DNA from: an uncultured Erysipelotrichaceae bacterium
GTDB taxonomy: Bacteria; Bacillota_I; Bacilli_A; RF39; UBA660
Length of the DNA stretch: 7,861 nt
Direction: 5' to 3'
Assembly (NCBI GenBank): GCA_902797415.1
Contig: CADBSQ010000051.1
Span: 1-7,861, forward strand
Position numbers and translations under genes: made by a program. Positions within the stretch are counted from its first letter, which is position 1, and each line of letters starts with the position of its first letter. The notes under the pieces were generated by a model. That model was not told the origin of the DNA. It saw nothing but the letters and a program-made list of their open reading frames with translations, and ran no database searches. Shown piece after piece: positions 1 through 5,759 of the stretch.

Positions 1-192
1 GGAGACACTAAAGTTAGTACATTAATAGAACTTGCTAAATATTTTGAAGTACCAATAGATTATCTGGTATTTAAAAATTATCAATTAATTACAATAAATA
101 ATAAAGGAACTTGTAAAAAACATAGAACAACTAATATATATGAGGTGTTGTTTGAAAATTACTGTGATGATTTTGCAAAGATGTTCAAGTGA
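1..192 (+). CDS. XRE-family helix-turn-helix regulator, C-terminal fragment
   Basis: The window opens inside this gene; 63 codons are visible before a TGA stop. The first residues read GDTKVSTLIELAKYFEVP followed by IDYL, which is the typical end of an XRE/Cro-type DNA-binding domain (recognition helix end, then the 'L..LA.yF.vs.dyLl' helix). It is therefore likely a sequence-specific transcription regulator; its target is unknown. The roughly 40 residues after the domain are Lys/Asn-rich and contain two Cys, and I recognise no partner domain in them. Two TGA codons stand in tandem at 190-195, and TAA follows in frame at 202-204. It lies 32 bases upstream of the next gene on the same strand, so co-transcription is possible. 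The family call is fairly secure; the full length and start lie outside the window. Confidence 0.75.
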   Translation, partial: GDTKVSTLIELAKYFEVPIDYLVFKNYQLITINNKGTCKKHRTTNIYEVLFENYCDDFAKMFK

Positions 193-224
193 TGATATAA
201 TTAAAAAGACAGGAAGTGGTTTTA

Positions 225-673
225 ATGAACGAAATATTTGGAAACGTTATAACATTTATAGAAACTTTTAACTGGAGTGATGTGTTTTTCTTCACTTCTA
301 CTCTAGTATTAATTGTTTTATTAGTATATATTGTTTATTTAGTTAGAATTGAAGAAAAAGAGATAATTGTTGAAGATAAAATCGATACAAAAAAAATAAA
401 GAAAGAAGTAAAAGCTGATTTAGAAAAAAAAAAGTAAAAAAAGGTGATGAAATACAGACTATTGCAAATGATTTAGAAAAAAATTATGAGCCTGTAATGT
501 CAGATTTAAGCGATTATGAACGAAGACAGGAAACAGAAGCTATAATCAGTATTGATGAATTAATAAAAAAATCTAATTCTTCTAAAAAGGAACCAACTAA
601 AGAAAAAAGTGGTGATGATTTCCTAAAAAAATTAAAAACAGTTCAAAAAAACTTAGATAGAAATAGTAAATAA
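225..673 (+). CDS. small single-pass membrane protein, frame continues by -1 shift at poly-A
   Basis: Starts at ATG 225 behind AGGAAG (211-216); a GTG at 216 overlaps that site and is less likely. In the zero frame the protein is only 70 residues. Residues 1-19 are a short N-terminus, residues about 20-40 form a strongly hydrophobic helix (FFFTSTLVLIVLLVYIVYLV), and a charged Lys/Glu tail, probably cytoplasmic, follows. TAA comes at 435-437. The -1 frame stays open from the ten-A run to TAA 671-673 and encodes a plausible continuation of the same tail, including a conserved-looking segment DYERRQETEAIISIDEL (residues about 97-113), for a total of 149 residues. The join requires slippage on A-AAA-AAG or an extra A. 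An alternative is a separate downstream protein using the SD-like AAAGGTG (440-446) with an ATA start at 452. I know no function; a membrane-anchored cytoplasmic adaptor would fit the layout. It sits just before mtaB, with 4 bases between the stop and GTG 678. Confidence 0.6.
424..437 (+). promoter_or_regulatory. candidate -1 slippage site (A10 run, A-AAA-AAG heptamer before TAA)
   Basis: Ten consecutive A are followed by GTAA. In the zero frame this reads GAA AAA AAA AAG TAA, so the last sense codons form the heptamer A-AAA-AAG, the same slippery sequence known from E. coli dnaX, directly next to a stop codon. A -1 shift gives AAA AAA GTA and enters 79 open codons. A run of this length also allows RNA polymerase slippage. 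I see no strong stimulatory hairpin downstream and no strong upstream SD-like stimulator. A sequencing or assembly indel in the run would look the same. Confidence 0.45.
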
Positions 674-677
674 AGGG

Positions 678-1952
678 GTGGTTCTTATCAAATACTCTAT
701 CCAAACACTAGGCTGTAAGGTAAACGCTTATGAAAGTGAGTACCTAAATCAAGAAATGAAAAAAAGGGGATATATATCTTGTAAAATCGATGAAAACCCA
801 AATATCATAATTATAAATACATGCTCCGTAACAAACAAAAGTGATGCTAAGAGTAGACATCTTATCAAAAAAGCTAGAAGATTAAATCCAGATGCTTTTA
901 TAGTTGCCTGTGGTTGCAGCGTTGAGAATAAAAAAGAAGAACTAAAAGAAATAGGTGCCAATATATTAGTTGGTGATTTTAACAAAAGTAAAATACCTGA
1001 TTATATAGAAAAATACAAAAATGAAGAATATATAAATCTAATCTGTAACCATTCGGATATATTTGAAGATATGTTTATAGATACACCTGAATCTAAAACA
1101 AGAGCCTTTGTTAAAATAGAAGATGGATGTAATAATTATTGTTCATACTGTATAATACCGTATTTAAGGGGTAATATTCGAAGTAAAGATATAAACGAAG
1201 CTTATGAAGAGATTAGATCATTAGTTAATAATGGCCATAAAGAAATAGTTTTAACTGGTATACATACGGGAGCATATGGTAAGGGATTAGACTATGATTT
1301 AACTGACTTAATAAGAAAGATTTCTAAAATAGATAATTTGCAAAGAATTAGAATATCTTCTATAGAGATTACTGAATTAAATGAAAAATTTTTAAATGAA
1401 TTAAAAACTAATAAGAAGTTAGTTAATCACATGCATGTCCCTCTTCAATCTGGTAGTGATTTAATTCTTAAAAAGATGAACAGAAGATATGATACAAAAT
1501 TCTTTAACGAAAAAATAAATGCATTAAGAAAGGTAAGACCAAATATTAATATAACTACCGATTTAATTGTAGGCTTTCCATACGAAACTGATGAAGAATT
1601 TTCTACTACAGTTGATTTTATAAAGAAAATCGGTTTTACTAAAATCCATACTTTTCCTTTTTCATTAAGAAATGGTACAAAAGCAGAGACTATGAAAGAA
1701 CATTTTGTTAAAGATTCTGTTAAAAAAGAAAGAGTTAAGAAAATATTAGAATTATCTGACAAGTTAGAAGAAACTTATTATAAAAAGTTCTTAAATAAGG
1801 ACCTTGAAATAATAGTAGAGGCTGGTAATAAAGGACACAGTGAGAATTATATTCTTGTTAATCTGGATAAACCTATGGAAAACGCAACTACGTGTACTGC
1901 CAGAATAACTGATGTACATGGGACTAAAGTTCTGGGAAAAGTTATTGATTAA
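678..1952 (+). CDS. mtaB: tRNA (N6-threonylcarbamoyladenosine37-C2)-methylthiotransferase MtaB
   Basis: Radical-SAM methylthiotransferase that converts t6A37 to ms2t6A37 in tRNAs reading ANN codons; cytosolic. Numbered from GTG 678, the N-terminal UPF0004 domain (about 5-125) carries the three cluster-binding Cys: C13 in TLGCKVN, C49 in NTCSVTN and C80 in CGCS. The radical-SAM CxxxCxxC is C151/C155/C158 (GCNNYCSYC). Further family landmarks are LTGIHTGAYGK, MHVPLQSGSD, TDLIVGFPYETDEEF and SLRNGTKAE. A short TRAM-like RNA-binding tail (about 375-424) ends the protein. At 424 residues it is slightly shorter than B. subtilis YqeV, and the TLGCKVN motif separates it from MiaB. The start is uncertain. 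GTG 678 lies inside the best SD (AAAGGGGTGG, 672-681), whereas ATC 687 has ideal spacing and fits where family members begin. There are no Trp codons. It is probably transcribed with the small membrane protein gene upstream. Confidence 0.9.
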   Translation: MVLIKYSIQTLGCKVNAYESEYLNQEMKKRGYISCKIDENPNIIIINTCSVTNKSDAKSRHLIKKARRLNPDAFIVACGCSVENKKEELKEIGANILVGDFNKSKIPDYIEKYKNEEYINLICNHSDIFEDMFIDTPESKTRAFVKIEDGCNNYCSYCIIPYLRGNIRSKDINEAYEEIRSLVNNGHKEIVLTGIHTGAYGKGLDYDLTDLIRKISKIDNLQRIRISSIEITELNEKFLNELKTNKKLVNHMHVPLQSGSDLILKKMNRRYDTKFFNEKINALRKVRPNINITTDLIVGFPYETDEEFSTTVDFIKKIGFTKIHTFPFSLRNGTKAETMKEHFVKDSVKKERVKKILELSDKLEETYYKKFLNKDLEIIVEAGNKGHSENYILVNLDKPMENATTCTARITDVHGTKVLGKVID

Positions 1953-1973
1953 TTTAATATAAAGTTTTATAAT
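1945..1973 (+). promoter_or_regulatory. sigma-A type promoter of the lipoprotein gene
   Basis: TTGATT (1945-1950), a 17-base spacer and a perfect TATAAT (1968-1973). The -35 overlaps the last codons and stop of mtaB. Transcription would start near 1980, just before AAGGAGG (1984-1990), giving a leader of about 16 bases. It allows expression independent of mtaB. Confidence 0.7.
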
Positions 1974-1995
1974 TATTATAAATAAGGAGGATATT

Positions 1996-2958
1996 ATGGC
2001 AAATAATAATTCTAATTTTAATGGTGCATATAAAGGCTTTAAAGTAAAAGTAAAACTAAACAAAAGAGTTTTATCTGGTGCTTTAGCACTACTTATGACA
2101 CTTCCTGTAACTGGATGTTTTAAAAATGATGATTCAAATAAGGAACCGGTGAAAGAAGAAACTGAGACAGTGGAAATACTTGATGAAAATGATATTATCA
2201 ATAATCCAACTGAAGAAATAGAGATAGTTGACTCTTATATGGATTACATTGAAAAAATCGATACAAATGATTTGACAAAAAACTCTGGGGAAATCCGAGA
2301 CAAAATAATGAATAAATATGATGAGCTTAAAACAAAGTATGAAGGTTCAAGTCTTAAAGATAAGGTTGATGAGCAGAAAGAAGAGTTTTTGTATTCCGTA
2401 GACGAAATATTAAACATGGCAGAAGGCCTTAAAACAAAAGAGGGAGAAGAGCCTGTTGTTCCATATGAAGAATACAAAGAAGAACACGAAGAGGAAATAG
2501 CTGATCAAAATGAAGGTTCGCAAGAAGCCACACCTGAAGAAGAGGCTAGCACTCCTTATGAGGAATTTGAAATGCCTAATGAGTCAAATGAAAAAACAAA
2601 TGATACAAGTATCGAAGAAAAAAAAGAACAGATTAATCGATTAGACAAAGTATTTGAATATCTCAGAAAATTCCAAAACATGACTGGTGGATTTATGAAC
2701 ACAACCTTTGAAGAATACGATAAAATAAAAGAAAAATATGATATAGATATGTCTGATCCAACACTTAGTGACGAGCAGGTTAATGCCATGATGGATGATT
2801 ACATAACAGAGTGTGAAAATTTGTTAGCTAAAGTAAATGTTTGGTTAAAAGAAAAAGGATTAAAACCAATACCTGCAAGTGGTAACCTTTTTGAAGATAC
2901 ATCTTATACTAATCAAACCCCTGGTGGCAAGAGACTTGTTAAAACAGAAAAGAATTAA
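1996..2958 (+). CDS. acidic lipoprotein of unknown function
   Basis: 320 residues, starting at ATG with AAGGAGG 5 bases upstream. The N-terminus is a long lipoprotein signal: a basic, Asn-rich n-region (1-24), a hydrophobic core (VLSGALALLMTLP, 25-37) and a lipobox VTGC with the lipidated Cys at 41, so the mature protein should be anchored on the outer face of the cytoplasmic membrane. Residues about 45-215 are highly acidic and helical or disordered, rich in Glu/Lys, with a small internal repeat (VPYEEY at 155 and TPYEEFE at 186). Residues about 210-290 look like a more ordered helical domain (RLDKVFEYLRKFQNM, then CENLLAKVNVWLKEKG) with one further Cys. I recognise no enzyme motif or named family. 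It has its own promoter overlapping the end of mtaB and is closed by the bidirectional terminator. The lipoprotein call is solid; the role (surface binding, scaffolding) is unknown. Confidence 0.8.
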   Translation: MANNNSNFNGAYKGFKVKVKLNKRVLSGALALLMTLPVTGCFKNDDSNKEPVKEETETVEILDENDIINNPTEEIEIVDSYMDYIEKIDTNDLTKNSGEIRDKIMNKYDELKTKYEGSSLKDKVDEQKEEFLYSVDEILNMAEGLKTKEGEEPVVPYEEYKEEHEEEIADQNEGSQEATPEEEASTPYEEFEMPNESNEKTNDTSIEEKKEQINRLDKVFEYLRKFQNMTGGFMNTTFEEYDKIKEKYDIDMSDPTLSDEQVNAMMDDYITECENLLAKVNVWLKEKGLKPIPASGNLFEDTSYTNQTPGGKRLVKTEKN

Positions 2959-2988
2959 AAAAGATTAAGCGAGGCTTAATCCTTTTTT
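2957..2988. terminator. bidirectional intrinsic terminator between convergent genes
   Basis: An 8-bp perfect stem GATTAAGC/GCTTAATC (2963-2970 and 2974-2981) with a 3-base loop, flanked by six A on the left (2957-2962) and six T on the right (2983-2988). It can therefore terminate the lipoprotein mRNA on + and the murT-gatD-deoD mRNA on -. It is very compact: the TAA of the lipoprotein gene abuts it, and the last codons and stop of deoD lie inside the stem. Confidence 0.85.
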
Positions 2989-3692
2989 GTTATAGCATTT
3001 AATGCTAAAGTAATCATTTCATTTAAAGAAGTTTCTCTTTCTTGAGGAGTTAGATTTTTATCTTTTTCAAATTTACTGTCGACTACCGTTATGATTGCTG
3101 ATGCTTCAACTTTTTCTCTTTGAGCCAAATGAAACAATGCAAAGCACTCCATTTCACAACCAATTGGATCATTAAAATCAAGTAAATTTAAAGTAGGTGT
3201 AATATCTGAATATACATCAAATATATCACTTGTAATTATTTTTCCAGTATGCAAATTATTTCCTTTATAAAGTGATGTTATTGCTTCATTAAGGCTTTGT
3301 GAAGCTGGAAAAACTTTACTATCATCTTGACTAAATGATAGGGCAAATGTACTAAGACTTCTTGCTTCAGTAGGAACAATTAAATCTAGAACATGAACAT
3401 CCTTACTCAATGAACCACAAGTTCCAATTCTTATAATTTTTTTAACTCCATAAAATTTAATGAGCTCATAAGCATAGATTCCCATACTAGGAATACCCAT
3501 ACCAGAAGAAAAAACACTAATCCTAACCCCATTATAATACCCTGTATATCCAAGCATATTTCTAACAGTATTAACTAACTTTACATCCTCCAAAAAGTTT
3601 TCTGCAATATACTTTGCTCTTAGTGGATCCCCTGGCATCAGTACAAGCTCACTCACATCCTCCTTTAAACAATCAATATGAACTGGTTTCAT
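2976..3692 (-). CDS. deoD: purine-nucleoside phosphorylase, DeoD type
   Basis: 238 residues, almost exactly the length of E. coli DeoD (239). The family catalyses phosphorolysis of purine (deoxy)nucleosides to base plus (deoxy)ribose-1-phosphate, as a hexamer in the cytosol, for purine salvage. Visible landmarks: H5; LMPGDPLRAKYIAENFLED (18-36, with G21 and R25 of the phosphate site); R44 in VRNMLGYTG; SGMGIPS; KKIIRIGTCG with R88; the ribose-binding EMECF segment; and TVVDS, where the catalytic Asp is kept but the usual SD is VD. A late QERET supplies the equivalent of the Arg that assists base protonation. Start at ATG 3692 because AGGAGG sits 7 bases upstream and the protein then aligns with the family; a TTG at 3725 would add 11 unrelated residues. 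It is the last gene of the murT-like/gatD-like operon, 10 bases after gatD, whose stop TAG overlaps the deoD Shine-Dalgarno. Its stop lies within the terminator stem. Confidence 0.92.
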   Translation of the reverse strand: MKPVHIDCLKEDVSELVLMPGDPLRAKYIAENFLEDVKLVNTVRNMLGYTGYYNGVRISVFSSGMGIPSMGIYAYELIKFYGVKKIIRIGTCGSLSKDVHVLDLIVPTEARSLSTFALSFSQDDSKVFPASQSLNEAITSLYKGNNLHTGKIITSDIFDVYSDITPTLNLLDFNDPIGCEMECFALFHLAQREKVEASAIITVVDSKFEKDKNLTPQERETSLNEMITLALNAITKKD

Positions 3693-3702
3693 AATATTCC
3701 TC

Positions 3703-4407
3703 CTATTCCAATTCTCTATTCTCAATGTATCTATTTATAAACAAATGATATGCATCCATTTCAATCGTATTATTTATGTTTTTAAAATCTAAACCTTTGT
3801 ATTCAAATAATCTCTTTACTAAATAAATTGTAAGATATGGGTTTCTTACTAATATTGGTCCAACAAGTTGCATAGCAAAGAAATTTAAATCATTAAAACT
3901 ATCTGATAACATAAACATTCTCTTGGCATCGTTATGAACTATATTAGTATTTTTATTTTTTAAAGAGATGATAGTTTTGTTTGAGTTTAATTTATCGTAA
4001 TCATAAAAACAATCCATTACAATATAGTTTTTTTCTTCTCTAGTTTGATATGAAAATATATCTAATGTATTAATACTTTTTCCTCTGTTAGTTCTTATTT
4101 TCTTGCCAAAAAGTTCCATAGAATTACCAAGTACAATGAATAGCGTTCCTTTTTTAATAACCCTTATAATATCATCTTTATACTTTAATAAGTCATCTAA
4201 TATAAGATTTTCCGTATATTTCCTCGAGCTAGATAAATAAAACACATCATATTTAGAAAAGTCTATCTTATCTTTTAAAGTTAAATAGTCTACCTTAACC
4301 TTTCCACCAGCTAGAGTAATATATTTTTCTAAAGCTTTAATGTTATACTTTTCACCAAAAATATTACACAAATCAGAATAAAGGTAAGCGATGTTTATAG
4401 TTTTCAT
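3703..4407 (-). CDS. GatD-like glutamine amidotransferase homologue lacking catalytic residues
   Basis: 234 residues, close to S. aureus GatD (about 243). True GatD releases ammonia from glutamine for MurT, which amidates the D-Glu of lipid II. Homology is visible in the N-terminal IAYLYSDLCNIFGEKYNIKAL, in FYLSSSRKYTEN where GatD has FFIGGGSDREQ, in IVLGNSMELFGKKI where GatD has TICGGYQFLGKK, and in QLVGPILVRNP where GatD has YLHGPILPKN. The residue at the nucleophile position (Cys94 in S. aureus) is Gly94, the catalytic His is Val182, and the FENHGGRT glutamine-site motif is not present. These alignments are from memory of the family. The frame is intact with no stops, starts 4 bases inside the end of the murT homologue (ATGA overlap) and ends in TAG within the deoD ribosome site. 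It is probably a pseudoenzyme partner of the upstream protein. Fold family fairly sure; amidotransferase activity doubtful. Confidence 0.75.
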   Translation of the reverse strand: MKTINIAYLYSDLCNIFGEKYNIKALEKYITLAGGKVKVDYLTLKDKIDFSKYDVFYLSSSRKYTENLILDDLLKYKDDIIRVIKKGTLFIVLGNSMELFGKKIRTNRGKSINTLDIFSYQTREEKNYIVMDCFYDYDKLNSNKTIISLKNKNTNIVHNDAKRMFMLSDSFNDLNFFAMQLVGPILVRNPYLTIYLVKRLFEYKGLDFKNINNTIEMDAYHLFINRYIENRELE

Positions 4408-5612
4408 GATAAATCACCTAATTCATTAAACTCTTTCTTAGACATTATAACATTAATATCATTCTCTTTAATATCAGTCAGTTTCTTTACTAAATTGACC
4501 TTTATATTATCATATGATAATCTTACCTCTATATCTTTTTGGTGGGTGCCCCAAACATAAACTTTACTGTTTTTAAGTGGGGTAAAATCTATCTCATATA
4601 ACCAAGATAAATCTAAAGAAGAAGTATCTGATATATTAGAAAAACCAATTAAAATAGGGCTATCTAGACAAGAAGTGTAATTAATATACTTTTGATAAAG
4701 AATTATATTACCATTTTTAACTTCATATAAATTAAGATTTTTATCATTATTAACCTTCTTAACGGTTGAATCCTTGTAATTATCTATTAACTTTTTAATA
4801 GTCTTATTTGGTATATTTAAGTTTGAACTTAAAGCATAAAAACCTAATAAATAATAGATATCATAATAATATAATGTATTTAATTGATATTTTTTACTAT
4901 TTATTTCTAATGTACTATCATTGATTTTAGCTTCATAACTTTTAATACCTGTTTCAAAGTCTTTATTTGGACAAATGTAATTACCAAAATTTAAGAAATA
5001 TCTTGATTTATAAATTAGATTTTCATGACATATCGGACACTTTATATCAATTCCTTTAATATGTTCATTACTCTTTATACCATATCCTATAGTTTTACCT
5101 TGATGTAAGTACTTTATAGAATTTGTATAAGGGTTATCTAAATTTACTATTAGTTTTGTTTTATTATCAAGTGATTTAACTATCTTTTTTATAGCATCTT
5201 CTTCATCATTATTTCTATATGAATAGTTTCTATTTATATCATTTATTAAGAAGTAATCTACCTTTTTCATATCAATATATTTTAATGATTCTCTATTAAC
5301 AGTGAGCATAAATACATCTGCATTTATAGTAAAACTTAAAATATTAGAGGATTTTAAGATAAATTTTGTTGGATCATTATATATTTTTTTATTATATATG
5401 ATTTTTTTACCTGTATCTTTTAAAGCATTTATTATCATGTTTTGAATATTAAAACTTTCGTCTTCGTCAAAAATTACGATGAATTTTGCCGAGTATTCTA
5501 TATCTTTTAATGTTTCAAGTGCTGCTTCATTGAATAGTTCATATAATTTGTTTTTTTTATTCTTATTAAATAAGTTTAACTTACTTAAGATTATGCATAT
5601 ACTTGACTTCAT
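4404..5612 (-). CDS. MurT-like Mur-ligase homologue lacking the ATP-binding P-loop
   Basis: 402 residues (S. aureus MurT about 437). Start at ATG 5612 behind GGGAGG; an upstream ATG at 5657 would place the promoter inside the gene. MurT normally uses ATP to activate lipid II D-Glu for amidation. MurT landmarks remain: the N-terminal helix (ILSKLNLF), ALKDTGKKIIYNK (64-75), VNLDNP (156-161, family NADDP), a zinc-ribbon-like insert CPICHENLIYKSRY..NYICPNK with C192, C195 and C214 but no fourth Cys, and a C-terminal SSLDLSWLYEIDF (331-343) plus VWGTHQKDIEVRL, matching family DGRDTSWIYDADF and GTRAEELQLRL. Lost are the P-loop GTNGKT (here FDEDES, 48-53), the acidic EIDE motif (here TVNR), the FRDQMDR segment and the KNPAG loop. 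It overlaps the gatD homologue by 4 bases, so the two are translationally coupled and presumably form a complex. Lys/Asn/Ile-rich composition. Catalysis is unlikely; function unknown. Confidence 0.75.
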   Translation of the reverse strand: MKSSICIILSKLNLFNKNKKNKLYELFNEAALETLKDIEYSAKFIVIFDEDESFNIQNMIINALKDTGKKIIYNKKIYNDPTKFILKSSNILSFTINADVFMLTVNRESLKYIDMKKVDYFLINDINRNYSYRNNDEEDAIKKIVKSLDNKTKLIVNLDNPYTNSIKYLHQGKTIGYGIKSNEHIKGIDIKCPICHENLIYKSRYFLNFGNYICPNKDFETGIKSYEAKINDSTLEINSKKYQLNTLYYYDIYYLLGFYALSSNLNIPNKTIKKLIDNYKDSTVKKVNNDKNLNLYEVKNGNIILYQKYINYTSCLDSPILIGFSNISDTSSLDLSWLYEIDFTPLKNSKVYVWGTHQKDIEVRLSYDNIKVNLVKKLTDIKENDINVIMSKKEFNELGDLS

Positions 5613-5628
5613 TTTACCTCCCATTATC

Positions 5629-5657
5629 ATTGTATCAAACATGCATGCGTAAATCAA
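5629..5657 (-). promoter_or_regulatory. candidate promoter of the murT-gatD-deoD operon
   Basis: On the minus strand TTGATT (5657-5652), a 17-base spacer and TACAAT (5634-5629). The start point would fall near 5622-5625, leaving a very short leader, almost at the Shine-Dalgarno (5622-5617). The spacer contains the palindrome CATGCATG (5640-5647), a possible operator. The short leader lowers confidence. Confidence 0.5.
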
Positions 5658-5708
5658 ATGAGAAAAATGAAAAAAAGTCAGAATAATAATAATTAGAGGA
5701 CGAAAATA

Positions 5709-5737
5709 TTGACAAGTATTGTTCTCTAAGATAAAAT
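5709..5737 (+). promoter_or_regulatory. sigma-A type promoter of recA
   Basis: Perfect TTGACA (5709-5714), a 17-base spacer and TAAAAT (5732-5737). Start near 5744, a leader of about 15 bases with GGGAGG at 5748-5753. A small dyad ACAA-GTA-TTGT (5712-5722) overlaps the -35 and reads into GTTC, but it does not match the Bacillus LexA box GAACnnnnGTTC, so SOS control is not supported. Confidence 0.7.
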
Positions 5738-5759
5738 TAATTTTAATGGGAGGTAAAAA

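Larger units (their letters stand above)
5612..5758. repeat. 15-bp inverted repeat at the two divergent translation starts
   Basis: TTTTACCTCCCATTA at 5612-5626 is the exact reverse complement of TAATGGGAGGTAAAA at 5744-5758. Each copy holds the Shine-Dalgarno of the gene reading outward (murT homologue and recA). The 146 bases between the two start codons hold both promoters and an A-rich centre with AAT repeats (5683-5694); I see nothing else there. Confidence 0.8.

Noticed and set aside
749..985. Minus-strand open frames within mtaB (749-985, 1445-1762, 1791-2201)
   Set aside because: They lie opposite a well-conserved gene, have Phe/Ser/Leu-rich shadow composition and no ribosome sites.
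2244..2789. Minus-strand open frames within the lipoprotein gene
   Set aside because: Shadow translations of the Glu/Lys-rich coding strand, with no start signals.
5683..5694. AAT tandem repeat as a phase-variable microsatellite
   Set aside because: Only four units in AT-rich intergenic DNA between promoters; too short to argue for slippage control.
5709..5726. LexA (SOS) box over the recA -35
   Set aside because: GACAAGTATTGTTC only partly resembles GAACnnnnGTTC; the left half-site is missing, and the short dyad ACAA-GTA-TTGT can be chance.
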